Source: Natronospira proteinivora
Lineage (GTDB): Bacteria; Pseudomonadota; Gammaproteobacteria; Natronospirales; Natronospiraceae
Length of the DNA: 64,000 nucleotides
Direction of reading: 5' to 3'
Assembly: GCF_024170465.1 (NCBI RefSeq)
Contig: NZ_JALJYF010000001.1
Location: forward strand, 1,426,001 to 1,490,000
The translations under genes and the position numbers were made by a program. The notes beneath the pieces were generated by a model. It did no database searches, was not told where the DNA came from, and was given only the letters and a program-made list of their open reading frames with translations. Below, in pieces: positions 17,014 to 26,494 of the stretch; the stretch's first letter is position 1, and every line of letters starts with the position of its first letter.

Positions 17014-17679
17014 TTATCGTTCCTGCGCTTCCGCCGACAAGGGTGATAGACGGGACTGCAGGGGCTGAGAATCCCCCACGGTCCAGTCACGCACCCGGAT
17101 CCGCAAACGAACGGACTCGTTCTCCACGGTAATACGATGGGGCAACATCAACTCGCCCACATCGCCGTAATCTTCATAATGGATTTCCCAGCCAAGCTGC
17201 TCCAGCTGAACCAGGCGGCCCAGGGCATCGATTTCCTTGTCCGCCGTCGGCCCCTGGGGGGCCGGCATCCCCACCATCCACCAGCGCAGCATGCCCAGTG
17301 GTACCCGCCAGCCGGTCTGACGTTCCAGCTCCACCTCGGGGTGTGCCGTCTCCCAGACATCTCCGCGGCTATTCTCGATGATCATGCCTTCCTCGCTGCC
17401 GCGGATTCGGGTGGTGCCGATCCCGAAGGTGCCCCGCAAACGGAAGTCCATGTAATCGGTCCACTGGGACCAGCGAAGTGAGGCCGTCCAGCCATCATCC
17501 TCACTGCGCAGTGCCACCCGCCCATCCAGCGACCAGGCCTGGAGCGCCAGCAGGGCCCGCTGGTGCTCCTGCCAGGCGGCTTCGTCCGGCGGCCCCTCGG
17601 GCACGGGCGCCATGCGGGCACAGCCCGCCAATAACAACAGCACGAACAATCCACTCAGGACTCTTGTAGTCGTTCCCAT
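17014..17679 (-). CDS. lolB: Outer-membrane lipoprotein LolB
   Basis: The start at 17679 gives 221 residues beginning MGTTTRVLSGLF, with lipobox LLAGC placing the lipid-modified Cys near residue 19. LolB takes lipoproteins from periplasmic LolA and inserts them into the outer membrane. The rest of the chain has the LolB pattern: WSLDGRVALRSEDDGWTASLRWSQ, FGIGTTRIRG and a C-terminal beta-rich part ending in LRIRVRDW. The gene begins inside the last 25 bases of the TPR gene and is followed by ispE, the usual partner. Confidence 0.92.
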   Translation of the reverse strand: MGTTTRVLSGLFVLLLLAGCARMAPVPEGPPDEAAWQEHQRALLALQAWSLDGRVALRSEDDGWTASLRWSQWTDYMDFRLRGTFGIGTTRIRGSEEGMIIENSRGDVWETAHPEVELERQTGWRVPLGMLRWWMVGMPAPQGPTADKEIDALGRLVQLEQLGWEIHYEDYGDVGELMLPHRITVENESVRLRIRVRDWTVGDSQPLQSRLSPLSAEAQER

Positions 17680-19349
17680 GTCTCTCTCAGCAGCATGTTT
17701 TCGGGCCAACGTTCAATCGCCGCCTCTTGTAGTTTGCGGGCCCGGGTACGCTCACCCTGGACCCAGCGGATTTCCATCAGATGAGCGGCGATTTCCGGCG
17801 ATTGCGTCCGTTCCCAGGCCCGCTCCAGCCAACGGCGGGCCTGGGCCATGTCCCCCTGGCGATAGGCCACCCAGCCCATGCTGTCCATAATGGGGCCATT
17901 GTCGGGCCGCTTTCTCAAGGCCTGGCGAATCAGTCGCCGTGCTTCGCGCAAATCCCGGTCCTGGTCCGCGAGACTGTAGCCCAGAGCATTGAGCACATTT
18001 GCCTCCTCGGGCCACAGGGAATAAGCCCGTCTCAGCCAGTCCACCGCCTGCTCATTATGGCGATCCCCGGCCAATACCCCCAGGGCGCATTGGTAATGGG
18101 CCTCGGCATCCCAGGGGCGTTTATCCAGGGCCCGGCGACACAGTGATTGCCCCACCTCACTTGGACCACGCTGGGCCAGAATAGCGCCTGTGGTTACGCG
18201 AAAACCGTGGCGCTCCTCCAGCATGCGGCTCTCGAGGACTTCCAGGCGTTCCCGGGCTTGTTCCGTCTGCCCCGATTCAAACAGTAGCGCAATAACCCGG
18301 GCCCGGGCCTCAATATGATCCTCGCCAGACTGAATCCGATCATACCAACGGATGGCCTCACGATAGTGACCCTGTTCCTCGGCAACGATCCCCATCTGCA
18401 GCCAGACTTGCCGAACCCGAAAGCCCTGATTGAGCAATTGCTGCAACCGGGCCTGGGCAGCATCCAGTTCACCGGAATGGATTTCCACCAGAGCCAAGGC
18501 ATATTGCAGCGACAATGCCCCCGGATCCTTACTCAGTCCCCAGCTCAAGAGCTCTGCCGCCTCACCCACTCTGTCTTGCTCCCAGAGCAAGGTCACCAGC
18601 TCCAGTGCTTCACTGGTTCTGTCACGACCGGCACCGTAGATATCCTGGGTCTTGAATGAGGACACCCGAATGCCCAAGGCCCGTTTGGCCTCGGATCTCC
18701 CCTGAGCCAAGCGAATCCGCAGATTCAGCCATTCCAGGGCCGGATCCTGTCCGTCCAGGCGCAGGCCACGGCGGGCATGACGTGCGGCATCATCCAGACG
18801 ATCCAGATCCATGGCCATGCGGGCCAGAGCCCATTGCGCAGGCATGGAATCCCGGTCCTTCGCCAGCTCCCGGACCACCTCCCAGGCACGCCAGCGACGG
18901 GGCAATCCCTGTAACTCATGGACGAGTGTTTGCCAGTCACTGGCCACAGCTTGCTCACCCAGCCAATGGGACAATGCCTCCACGGCGGCCTGCTGGTCCC
19001 CGGCCATCAATTCACTGATCCCGAGATACCAGTTGGCCTCGGTGCTGTCCTCGTCCAGCTCGGCCCATCGACGGGCGGCAGACAGGGTATGGGGCCAGTG
19101 TTCAGTCCGTACCCCGTAGTGGGTGGCTTCCCGGGCCAGGCGCAAGGAAGCCCCCTGGGCCATGGCAGCCGCATACTGCTTGCCGGCCTGTTCGGGCTCA
19201 CCCCGGGCCCGGGCAATCTCCGCCAGAAGGATATGCTCACTCAGGCTAACCCGGTCCGGTGGGGGCGCATACGAGGATGGCGGGGTGGCGCAAGCAGCAA
19301 GAAAACAAGCCAGGCACACAAGTAATGTATAATGCGCGCGAGTCGCCAA
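17655..19349 (-). CDS. TPR-repeat lipoprotein
   Basis: The product is about 564 residues of tetratricopeptide-like helices (for example WLGLGISELM-type pairs, EGNVLNALGYSLADQ, NGPIMDSMGWVAYRQGDM). Start choice is uncertain. TTG at 19349 gives MATRAHYTLLVCLACFLAAC, a compact lipoprotein signal with LAAC; an ATG at 19421 would add 24 residues and would overlap the hemA start codon on the other strand. I prefer the TTG. The gene heads the lolB-ispE unit and overlaps lolB. Similar TPR lipoproteins sit divergent from hemA in Pseudomonas, but their function is unclear to me. A scaffold role at the outer membrane is only a guess. Confidence 0.85.
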   Translation of the reverse strand: MATRAHYTLLVCLACFLAACATPPSSYAPPPDRVSLSEHILLAEIARARGEPEQAGKQYAAAMAQGASLRLAREATHYGVRTEHWPHTLSAARRWAELDEDSTEANWYLGISELMAGDQQAAVEALSHWLGEQAVASDWQTLVHELQGLPRRWRAWEVVRELAKDRDSMPAQWALARMAMDLDRLDDAARHARRGLRLDGQDPALEWLNLRIRLAQGRSEAKRALGIRVSSFKTQDIYGAGRDRTSEALELVTLLWEQDRVGEAAELLSWGLSKDPGALSLQYALALVEIHSGELDAAQARLQQLLNQGFRVRQVWLQMGIVAEEQGHYREAIRWYDRIQSGEDHIEARARVIALLFESGQTEQARERLEVLESRMLEERHGFRVTTGAILAQRGPSEVGQSLCRRALDKRPWDAEAHYQCALGVLAGDRHNEQAVDWLRRAYSLWPEEANVLNALGYSLADQDRDLREARRLIRQALRKRPDNGPIMDSMGWVAYRQGDMAQARRWLERAWERTQSPEIAAHLMEIRWVQGERTRARKLQEAAIERWPENMLLRETWERLQES

Positions 19350-19419
19350 GTGCCGAGGCCCATTGAAAGACCGGGCCCAATGGCTTGGTTTGAGATGCAC
19401 CACCCGAATACCTTCCTTC

Positions 19420-20697
19420 ATGTCGCTGATTGCTCTAGGAATCAACCATAACACGGCCCCCGTGGAGATCCGGGAGCAGCTCAGTTTCTCTGAACAGGAG
19501 CTGGGACGGGTGCTACGTGAACTGTCCGCCTTGCCGGGTGTGCAGGAAGTGGCTGTGCTTTCCACCTGCAACCGGACCGAAATCTACGGCAGCCTGGACG
19601 AGCAAGGGGGGCAGGCCCTGGTGGACTGGCTAACCCAGCGTCAGCAGCACAACGACCAGGACAATGATCTTCACCAGGCCCTCTACCAGTTCAGTGACGC
19701 GGATGCGGTACGACACGCCATGTCGGTGGCTTGCGGCCTGGATTCCATGGTTCTGGGTGAACCGCAGATCCTAGGCCAGATGAAACAGGCCTATGAGGCC
19801 GCCCTGGAGGCCGGCACGGCCCAGCGCACCCTGCACCAGCTTTTTCAGGGCAGTTTCTCGGTAGCCAAGCAGGTCCGTACCGACACCGGCATCGGCCAGA
19901 ACCCGGTATCGGTGGCCTATGCCGCCGTGGATCTGGCCCGTCAGATCTTTGCCGACTTCGAAAAGCACACCGCCCTTTTGATCGGCGCCGGCGACACCAT
20001 TGAACTGGCCGCCCAGCACCTGGCGCGCCGGGGAATCGGTCGCATGATCATCGCCAACCGGAACCCCGAACGGGCCCGGCTGCTGGCAGCGGGCTTCAAG
20101 GGTTACGGCATCGGACTGGAGGAAATCCCGGCCCATCTGGCGGAAGCGGACATCATCATCGCCTCTACCGCCAGTCGGGAGCCCATCCTCACCCGCCCCA
20201 TGGTCAAGGAAGGCTTTCGCAAGCGCCGCCACAAACCGGTCCTAATGGTGGATATTGCCGTGCCCCGGGATATTGAAGCCGACGTGGCCGAGTTGCCGGA
20301 TGTTTTCCTCTACACCATCGACGATCTCCAGGAGACCATCCGGGAGAACCTGGCCAGCCGGGAACAGGCCGCGGCCCGAGGGCTGGAGATTATCGAAGCC
20401 CGGGCCCATCATCTGGCAGCCGCCCTCAACAGCATGGATGCGGTGCCGGCGATCCGCACCCTCAGAGACGAGGCCACTGCCCAGCGGGATCGAACTCTGG
20501 CCCAGGCCAAGCGCATGCTGGCGGCCGGCCGCGCCAGCGAAGATGTGCTGGACTACATGGCTCATACCCTGACCAACCGCCTACTCCATCAACCCACGGT
20601 ACAACTGCGGGAGGCCGCCGAACGGGGTGAGCGGGAGACCCTGGCCGTGGCCCGGGAATTATTCGGTCTCGACAATGACGGCAAGGACGAGGAATGA
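19420..20697 (+). CDS. hemA: Glutamyl-tRNA reductase
   Basis: The enzyme reduces glutamyl-tRNA to glutamate-1-semialdehyde, the first committed step of C5 haem synthesis. The ATG at 19420 gives 425 residues. The N-terminal catalytic domain has STCNRTEIY with the active Cys at position 50, followed by [17 protein letters not shown]. The NADPH domain contains [16 protein letters not shown], and a helical dimerisation domain closes the protein. It overlaps prfA by ATGA, a conserved coupling in gammaproteobacteria. Confidence 0.97.
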   Translation: MSLIALGINHNTAPVEIREQLSFSEQELGRVLRELSALPGVQEVAVLSTCNRTEIYGSLDEQGGQALVDWLTQRQQHNDQDNDLHQALYQFSDADAVRHAMSVACGLDSMVLGEPQILGQMKQAYEAALEAGTAQRTLHQLFQGSFSVAKQVRTDTGIGQNPVSVAYAAVDLARQIFADFEKHTALLIGAGDTIELAAQHLARRGIGRMIIANRNPERARLLAAGFKGYGIGLEEIPAHLAEADIIIASTASREPILTRPMVKEGFRKRRHKPVLMVDIAVPRDIEADVAELPDVFLYTIDDLQETIRENLASREQAAARGLEIIEARAHHLAAALNSMDAVPAIRTLRDEATAQRDRTLAQAKRMLAAGRASEDVLDYMAHTLTNRLLHQPTVQLREAAERGERETLAVARELFGLDNDGKDEE

Positions 20698-21776
20698 AGG
20701 ACAGCATTCATCGGAAACTGGAACAACTTGAGGAGCGTTTCGAAGAACTCTCCGGCCTCTTGGCTGAGCCGGATGCGGCCAATGATCAGTCCCGCTTCCG
20801 GGACCTCTCCAAGGAATATGCCCGCCTGGAACCAGTGATAGCCGCCTTCCGTGAGTATCAACAGCAAAAGACCGACCGGGCGGCCGCCGAAGAAATGAGC
20901 CGGGATTCCGATCCGGCCGTTCGCGAGATGGCCGAGGACGAACTGGGCGCGGCCGACGACAGGCTGGGCGAGCTGGAAGAACAATTGCTGCACCTCATGG
21001 TGCCACGGGACCCCCACGACGACAGCAATCTCTATCTGGAAATTCGGGCAGGCACCGGGGGCGACGAAGCCGCCTTGTTTGCCGGGGATCTATTTCGCAT
21101 GTATTGCCGTTATGCCGAAACCCGAGGCTGGCAGGTGGAAGTACTGAACGAGAGTCCGGGTGAAGTGGGCGGCTATCGGGAGATCATCAGCCGGGTGGTG
21201 GGCGATGATGCCTACGCCCATCTGAAATTCGAATCCGGCGCCCATCGGGTGCAACGGGTGCCCCAGACGGAATCCCAGGGCCGGATCCATACCTCCGCCT
21301 GCACGGTGGCGGTGTTACCCGAAATCGAGAGCGCCGTGAACATCGAGATCAACCCCAATGACCTGCGGGTGGATACCTTCCGAGCCGCGGGCGCCGGTGG
21401 CCAGCATGTGAACAAGACCGATTCGGCCATCCGCCTGACCCACCTGCCCACCGGGGTGGTAGTGGAATGCCAGGAAGAGCGCTCCCAGCACAAGAACCGG
21501 GCCCGAGCCATGAGTCTGCTGCAGTCCAAGCTGGAAGCGGCCGAGCAAGCCAAGCGCCAAGCCAGCGAGACCGAAACCCGCCGCAAGCTGGTGGGCAGCG
21601 GCGACCGCTCGGAACGGATCCGAACCTACAACTTTCCCCAGGGCCGAGTCACGGACCACCGAATCAATCTGACCGTGCATCAGCTGGAGAGCATTCTGGC
21701 GGGACAACTGGAAATGGTGATTGATCCGCTCATGCAGGAAGACCACGCAGAGCGCCTGGCGAGCATGGGCGGCTAA
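20694..21776 (+). CDS. prfA: Peptide chain release factor 1
   Basis: The 360-residue protein recognises UAA and UAG stop codons. The stop-recognition tripeptide PxT appears in [16 protein letters not shown] (about 187-202) and the peptidyl-hydrolysis motif GGQ at residues 235-237 in [13 protein letters not shown]. The Gln is normally methylated by PrmC, whose gene lies 3.7 kb downstream, separated from prfA by a block of opposite-strand genes. The start overlaps the hemA stop. Confidence 0.97.
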   Translation: MKDSIHRKLEQLEERFEELSGLLAEPDAANDQSRFRDLSKEYARLEPVIAAFREYQQQKTDRAAAEEMSRDSDPAVREMAEDELGAADDRLGELEEQLLHLMVPRDPHDDSNLYLEIRAGTGGDEAALFAGDLFRMYCRYAETRGWQVEVLNESPGEVGGYREIISRVVGDDAYAHLKFESGAHRVQRVPQTESQGRIHTSACTVAVLPEIESAVNIEINPNDLRVDTFRAAGAGGQHVNKTDSAIRLTHLPTGVVVECQEERSQHKNRARAMSLLQSKLEAAEQAKRQASETETRRKLVGSGDRSERIRTYNFPQGRVTDHRINLTVHQLESILAGQLEMVIDPLMQEDHAERLASMGG

Positions 21777-21777
21777 C

Positions 21778-22398
21778 TTAGTCCCGGCGGAACCAGCCCA
21801 CAATGGAAAGCCGTTCGTGATGAGTGGTCAGCACTTCGTGGGGCAGATTGGCACTCATGAAACAAACGAAACGACCCACAGCCGGCTCCACATCCTGGAC
21901 CGCCTGCCCTTCCGGGTAGAGCCTTAGCTGTCCGCCCCATTCCGCCCGCCAGCTCGGGTTCAGATACAACACCGTGGAGACCACCCGGGCATCGTCATCC
22001 CGGAAACGGTCCACATGGCGCTCGTAATGAGCCCCGGGCGGGTATACCGCGTAATGACCTTCCCAGTGACGCAGGCCAAGGAAAAGGGATTGATTCAGAG
22101 CCAGGCGCAGCTGTTCAAGCTGATCCAGCCACAACCGCTCCGTACCCCGGGCGGCGGTGTCGTTCAACCAGCAAAGCCGGTCACCGCGAACCGCCCTCAC
22201 CCGGGCCCGGGTAGCAGCGCGACCCACTGCCGCATCCCGGAAACTGCCGGATTTAAGGCGATAACGAAGCCGCCGACGCAGGCGCGCCGACTGCTCCCCG
22301 TCCACCAGGGAATCGGTGACGCCCCAACCCTGCCGGGCTAGGGCGTCCACCAAACCGTCCAGATTGGGCTGCAACCTACTGGATCTGTTGCTGTTCAT
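21778..22398 (-). CDS. 2-oxoglutarate/Fe(II) oxygenase
   Basis: The chain of about 206 residues has the iron-binding HxD...H triad (H128 and D130 in YERHVDRF, H187 in LPHEV) and the 2-oxoglutarate-binding Arg in HERLSIVGWFRR. The fold pattern (YPPGAHYERHVD, VVSTVLYLNPSW, GGQLRLYPEG) is that of prolyl-4-hydroxylase-like oxygenases, which hydroxylate protein side chains. The substrate cannot be told. It overlaps the end of sseB by about 23 bases and converges on prfA with only one base between stops. Confidence 0.85.
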   Translation of the reverse strand: MNSNRSSRLQPNLDGLVDALARQGWGVTDSLVDGEQSARLRRRLRYRLKSGSFRDAAVGRAATRARVRAVRGDRLCWLNDTAARGTERLWLDQLEQLRLALNQSLFLGLRHWEGHYAVYPPGAHYERHVDRFRDDDARVVSTVLYLNPSWRAEWGGQLRLYPEGQAVQDVEPAVGRFVCFMSANLPHEVLTTHHERLSIVGWFRRD

Positions 22399-22861
22399 CA
22401 CCCTCGGGGGCTTCGGGAATATTCTCCAGCCATCCCCGGCCCACTTCCCGCTTCAAAGTCTTCACTCCCTCAGCCGAGATCTGGATCCCCACGGGCAAGC
22501 CTGGATTGATAACCAGACCCATGTTCTCTCCCATATTATCCAGCAGCATGGGAGCGGGGAAGGGGGTAGGGTACTCATAGCCCTCACGCTTACCGAGGAA
22601 ACCTTCACAACGTTCTTTGCCAGTAAACAAGGTCAGCAGTTGTTCGCCTTCCTCATTTGTGGCCATCAGACTTTGCACCTTGGACAGAGAATCGCCCGGC
22701 TCCAACTTGCGGTTGAGAACCATCCAAAGATTGGCGCGCAAACTAGCTTGAAAAATGGTTCTCAAGGAGACCATACCGTCACGCCCGGACTGGATCAGAA
22801 ACTCCAGTTCGTTGCGGATTTCAAAATCATCTTCCTTCGGAATGGGGTTTTCTTCAGCCAT
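22376..22861 (-). CDS. SseB-family protein
   Basis: This 161-residue protein matches the SseB N-terminal domain pattern: a helical start (NELEFLIQSGRDG), the strand-rich centre with ANLWMVLNRKLEPGDSL and LTLFTGKERCEGFL, and NPGLPVGIQISAEGVKTLK. In E. coli, sseB overexpression alters serine sensitivity; the biochemical role is not known. It lies between the transsulfuration pair and the 2OG oxygenase on the same strand. The serine link is interesting next to cystathionine enzymes, but coupling is inference. Confidence 0.75.
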   Translation of the reverse strand: MAEENPIPKEDDFEIRNELEFLIQSGRDGMVSLRTIFQASLRANLWMVLNRKLEPGDSLSKVQSLMATNEEGEQLLTLFTGKERCEGFLGKREGYEYPTPFPAPMLLDNMGENMGLVINPGLPVGIQISAEGVKTLKREVGRGWLENIPEAPEGDEQQQIQ

Positions 22862-22892
22862 GCTTGTCTCCTAAACGATAAAGTAGGGTGAA

Positions 22893-24062
22893 TCAGCGGA
22901 TGGCACGCAGGGCGTGATCCAGATCCGCTTTCAGGTCATCCAGGTCTTCAATACCCACCGAGAGGCGCACCAGGGTGTCGCTGATCCCCAGCTTCTCCCG
23001 GTTGGCCTTGGGCACCGAGGCGTGGGTCATGATGGCCGGATGCTCGATCAGGCTCTCCACGCCACCCAGGCTTTCAGCCAGGGCAAACAACTCGGTGTTC
23101 TCCAGAAAATCACGCGCCTGGTCCAGGCCGCCCTTGAGCCAGATGGTAATCATTCCACCAAAGGCCTTCATCTGGCGCTTGGCCAAATCATGCTGGGGAT
23201 GGCTCTCCAGCCCGGGATAGGCCACCTTCTCGACCTCCGGGCGGGCCTCCAACCATTGGGCCAGTTCCAGGGCACTCTCACAATGCCGCTCCATACGCAG
23301 GGACAGGGTCTTGAGACCGCGCAACGCCAGGAAGCTGTCAAAGGGGCCGCTGATGGCACCGGCCGAATTCTGCAGAAAGCCCACATCATCCGCCAGTTTC
23401 TCATCCTCGCCGATCACCACCACGCCACCGACCATATCGGAATGACCATTGAGATACTTGGTGGCCGAGTGCATCACCATGTCGATGCCATGGGTGATGG
23501 GCTGCTGCACATAGGGGGTGGCAAAGGTGTTGTCCGCCACGGTCAGAATGCCGTGCTTCTTGCCGATGGCGGCAATGGCGTCCAGATCCACCAGTTTCAG
23601 CACGGGGTTGGTGGGGGTCTCCACCCAGATCATCCGGGTTTCCGGACGGATAGCCGCTTCCACGGCCGCCGGATCGCGCATGTCCACGAAGCTGAAATCC
23701 AGACCGGCGGAGCGCTTGCGGACATTCTCGAACAGGCGATAAGTGCCACCGTAGAGATCATCCATGCAGATTACATGGCTACCGGAATCCAGCAGTTCCA
23801 GAATCGTGGCGGTGGCCGCCATGCCGGAGGCAAAGGCGTAGCCGCGGATCCCTTCCTCCAGGTCCGCGACGCAAGCCTCGTAGGCGGCGCGGGTCGGGTT
23901 CTGGGTACGGGAATACTCATAGCCCTGGTGCTCGCCGGGACTGGACTGCACATAAGTGGAGCTTGCGTAGATGGGGGTCATGATGGCGCCGGTACTCGGA
24001 TCCGGTTTCTGGCCCGCATGAATGCCCCGCGTGGCCAGGCCATGGCGCTTTTTCTCAGACAT
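22893..24062 (-). CDS. Cystathionine gamma-lyase / gamma-synthase (PLP-dependent)
   Basis: The 389-residue enzyme belongs to the Cys/Met-metabolism PLP family. It shows GLATRGIHAGQKPDPSTGA at the N terminus, TPIYASSTYVQ, the substrate-pocket YxRxxNP-type motif in YEYSRTQNPTR, and the PLP lysine in MHSATKYLNGHSDMVGG. With the cystathionine beta-synthase just upstream (9-base gap) it most likely acts as a gamma-lyase in reverse transsulfuration, turning cystathionine into cysteine. Gamma-synthase activity cannot be ruled out from sequence alone. Confidence 0.9.
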   Translation of the reverse strand: MSEKKRHGLATRGIHAGQKPDPSTGAIMTPIYASSTYVQSSPGEHQGYEYSRTQNPTRAAYEACVADLEEGIRGYAFASGMAATATILELLDSGSHVICMDDLYGGTYRLFENVRKRSAGLDFSFVDMRDPAAVEAAIRPETRMIWVETPTNPVLKLVDLDAIAAIGKKHGILTVADNTFATPYVQQPITHGIDMVMHSATKYLNGHSDMVGGVVVIGEDEKLADDVGFLQNSAGAISGPFDSFLALRGLKTLSLRMERHCESALELAQWLEARPEVEKVAYPGLESHPQHDLAKRQMKAFGGMITIWLKGGLDQARDFLENTELFALAESLGGVESLIEHPAIMTHASVPKANREKLGISDTLVRLSVGIEDLDDLKADLDHALRAIR

Positions 24063-24071
24063 AAACCTTCC

Positions 24072-25445
24072 TTAATCCTTGATGGTATTGCCCCGGCGCA
24101 GATAACCCAGCAGATCACTGCGGGTCACCATGCCGAGAAACTGTGATTCGTGAACCACCGCCAGGGCGGTGTCGATTTCCAGCCGTTCAGCCAGGTGGGG
24201 AATGGGCAAATCCACTTCCACGGAGGGAAAACCGGGATTCATCACTTCACCCACCGGGCGATCAAAGCCCTGCCCGGATTCCCGGATTCCCCGGATCAGG
24301 TCGCCTTCATTGAGCCCGCCCAGCATGCGATCCCCTTCCACCACCGGCAGCTGGGAAAAGCCGTTATCCCGCATGCGCTTGTGGGCGGTGGCCACGGTAT
24401 CCTGACGGGAGACGGCCACGGTGGCCCTATCCTCGTGGGGCCGGCTGATGAGATCCCGCAGATCCCCGTAACGTTCCCGCTCGATAAAGCCCTGTTCCCA
24501 CATCCAGTAATCGTTGTACAGGCGGGAGATGTAACGATTGCCGGTGTCACAGGCCAAGGTCACCACATTCTTGGGCTCGCTCTGATCCCGGCAGTAGCGC
24601 AGGGCCGCCGCCAGCAAGGTACCGGAAGATGAACCGGCCATGATGCCTTCCTCGGACAAGAGCTGGCGGGCAGTGAGAAAGGCCTCCTTGTCGGGCACCG
24701 AATAGGCCTTTTTGACAAAGCTCAGGTCCGCCACATCGGGGATGAAATCCTCACCGATGCCTTCCACCTGCCAGGAGCCGGCCTCCCCCATTTCCCCTTC
24801 ATTGATATAGCGGGTCAGGACCGAACCTTCCGGGTCGGCCACGATCAGCTCCACATGGGGGGCATGTTCACGAAACCAGCGCCCCAGGCCGGTCACGGTG
24901 CCGCTGCTACCCACACCGATGACCACTGCATCCACCTTGCCGTCCAGCTGTTCATAGATTTCCGGTGCGGTGGTCCGCTCGTGGGCCAGGGCATTGTCCG
25001 GATTGCCGAACTGATTGATGAAATAGGCATTGCGCTCTTCGGCAATGCGCAGGGCCATATCCTGGTAGTACTCGGGGTGGCCCTTGGCCACGTCCGAGCG
25101 GGTCAGAATCACTTCCGCCCCCATGGCCCGGCAACTGGCGATCTTTTCCGGGCTCATTTTGTCGGGAATGATCAGCACCAGGGGATAGCCCTTCTGACGG
25201 GCCACCAGGGCCAGGGCCAGGCCGGTATTACCGGCGGTGCCTTCCACGATGGTCTCGCCGGGCTTGAGGTCGCCTCGTTTCTCGGCCTCCTCGATCATGG
25301 TCCGGGCAATCCGGTCCTTGACCGAGTGGGCGGGATTATTCAGTTCCAGCTTGGCAAAAAGGCGACATGAACCCGTGTCCAGTCGCTTCAGTTCCAGCAT
25401 GGGAGTGCGCCCGATCATTTCCAGCGCATTTTGATAAATCTGCAT
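24072..25445 (-). CDS. cbs: Cystathionine beta-synthase with C-terminal CBS domains
   Basis: Taking the ATG at 25445 gives 457 residues. The PLP-dependent core (about 1-310) has NPAHSVKDRIA with the PLP lysine, EGTAGNTGLALA with the phosphate-loop, and GVGSSGTVTGLGRW. After it come two CBS repeats (about 335-455) that in related enzymes bind adenosyl ligands. It condenses homocysteine with serine (or O-acetylserine) to cystathionine. It is the first gene of a minus-strand unit with the gamma-lyase, probably forming reverse transsulfuration. An upstream start eight codons earlier is possible. Confidence 0.9.
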   Translation of the reverse strand: MQIYQNALEMIGRTPMLELKRLDTGSCRLFAKLELNNPAHSVKDRIARTMIEEAEKRGDLKPGETIVEGTAGNTGLALALVARQKGYPLVLIIPDKMSPEKIASCRAMGAEVILTRSDVAKGHPEYYQDMALRIAEERNAYFINQFGNPDNALAHERTTAPEIYEQLDGKVDAVVIGVGSSGTVTGLGRWFREHAPHVELIVADPEGSVLTRYINEGEMGEAGSWQVEGIGEDFIPDVADLSFVKKAYSVPDKEAFLTARQLLSEEGIMAGSSSGTLLAAALRYCRDQSEPKNVVTLACDTGNRYISRLYNDYWMWEQGFIERERYGDLRDLISRPHEDRATVAVSRQDTVATAHKRMRDNGFSQLPVVEGDRMLGGLNEGDLIRGIRESGQGFDRPVGEVMNPGFPSVEVDLPIPHLAERLEIDTALAVVHESQFLGMVTRSDLLGYLRRGNTIKD

Positions 25446-25516
25446 GCTTCCTCCACCGGCGCACGACAAAGCCGCTTATTGTACGCCAAGCGGCCCTGAG
25501 ACGGTAAACTGTGCCC

Positions 25517-26368
25517 ATGAATAACTCCTCATCCAAGCGCCTGGACCAGTTGCAGCAGTGGGCTGTACGGGAACTGAGCGGAGTCAGCGACGAACCCCGG
25601 CTGGAGGCCCGTATCCTGCTTGCTCACGCCAGCGGCCTGGGCAACACCACCCTGATTGCCTTCCCCGAGCGGGAGGTGAGCGAAACGCAAGCGCGGTCCT
25701 TTCAGGCCCTGGTCAGACGACGTGCCCAGGGGGAGCCGGTGGCCTACCTGACTGAAGGGCGAGCATTTTGGACCCTGAACTTGAAAGTCGGGCCCGCCAC
25801 GCTCATCCCCCGGCCGGAAACCGAACGCCTGGTGGAGCTGGCCGTTGAGAAACTGCCCCGGGAAGGCGTACGGGCCCTGGACATGGGCACCGGCAGCGGC
25901 GCCATCGCGCTTGCCCTGGCCAGCGAACGCCCTGCCTGGACGGTACTGGCCAGTGAAATTAACCCCGACACCTTGGCAATGGCCCGGGAGAACGCCCGAA
26001 ACCTGGGGCTGACCATCGAGCTTATCCAGTCGGACTGGTTCGAGGCCATCCAGGAAAGGGAGCTGGACCTGATCGTCTCCAACCCCCCTTATATCCCCGA
26101 CAACGACCCGCATCTGGGCCAAGGCGATCTTCGCTTCGAGCCCAGTGGCGCCCTGGCGGCCGGGGCCGATGGCCTGCGAGACATCCGTCGCCTGGTCGAG
26201 GACAGCCCCCACCATCTTCGCTCGGGAGGCTTTCTGATGCTGGAACACGGCTTTGACCAGGACCAGGCCGTTCGCGAGCTGTTGGAAGGGGCAGGCTTTT
26301 GCCGGATCGAGACCCACAAGGATCTGGCCGGGCACCCGCGGATCACTACTGCCTGCTTGTACAAGTAA
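25517..26368 (+). CDS. prmC: Release-factor glutamine methyltransferase
   Basis: This 283-residue enzyme methylates the GGQ glutamine of release factors with S-adenosylmethionine. The N-terminal helical domain is followed by IPRPETERLVE, the SAM-binding loop LDMGTGSGAIALALA and the catalytic NPPYIPDND. A GTG two codons earlier is an alternative start. prmC normally follows prfA directly; here four minus-strand genes lie between. The stop codon falls in the loop of a 14-bp inverted repeat. Confidence 0.95.
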   Translation: MNNSSSKRLDQLQQWAVRELSGVSDEPRLEARILLAHASGLGNTTLIAFPEREVSETQARSFQALVRRRAQGEPVAYLTEGRAFWTLNLKVGPATLIPRPETERLVELAVEKLPREGVRALDMGTGSGAIALALASERPAWTVLASEINPDTLAMARENARNLGLTIELIQSDWFEAIQERELDLIVSNPPYIPDNDPHLGQGDLRFEPSGALAAGADGLRDIRRLVEDSPHHLRSGGFLMLEHGFDQDQAVRELLEGAGFCRIETHKDLAGHPRITTACLYK

Positions 26369-26385
26369 TAGTTGTACAAGCAGGC
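26351..26385. repeat. Perfect 14-bp inverted repeat over the prmC stop codon
   Basis: Arms GCCTGCTTGTACAA (26351-26364) and TTGTACAAGCAGGC (26372-26385) with a 7-base loop that contains the prmC stop. No T-run follows, so it is not a standard terminator. Each arm carries a copy of CTTGTACAAG or a near copy, a 10-bp palindrome in its own right. Confidence 0.8.
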
Positions 26386-26464
26386 AAATTAAGGCAACTT
26401 TCTGCTCAACCAAGGGTTTCCCCCTTGAATGGGCAAAATTTTCACCGAAAAAACGACACAATTC

Positions 26465-26490
26465 ACTTGTAATCGTACAAGTATAGTATA
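26465..26490. promoter_or_regulatory. Palindrome ACTTGTA-N4-TACAAGT with a TATAGTATA element
   Basis: The 7-bp arms lie at 26465-26471 and 26476-26482 and repeat the CTTGTA/TACAAG theme of the inverted repeat 80 bases upstream. TATAGTATA directly after it (26482-26490) could be a -10 region. I see no good -35 at the right distance, so an activator- or repressor-controlled promoter is only a suggestion. Confidence 0.35.
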
Positions 26491-26494
26491 GGCT

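Noticed and set aside
22914-24146. Plus-strand ORF of 410 codons opposite the cystathionine gamma-lyase gene
   Set aside because: Low-complexity antisense translation without any domain; the opposite strand carries the conserved PLP enzyme.
26351-26482. CTTGTACAAG palindromes as LexA or BirA boxes
   Set aside because: The spacing and bases do not fit CTGT-N8-ACAG or the TTGTAAACC-type operator.
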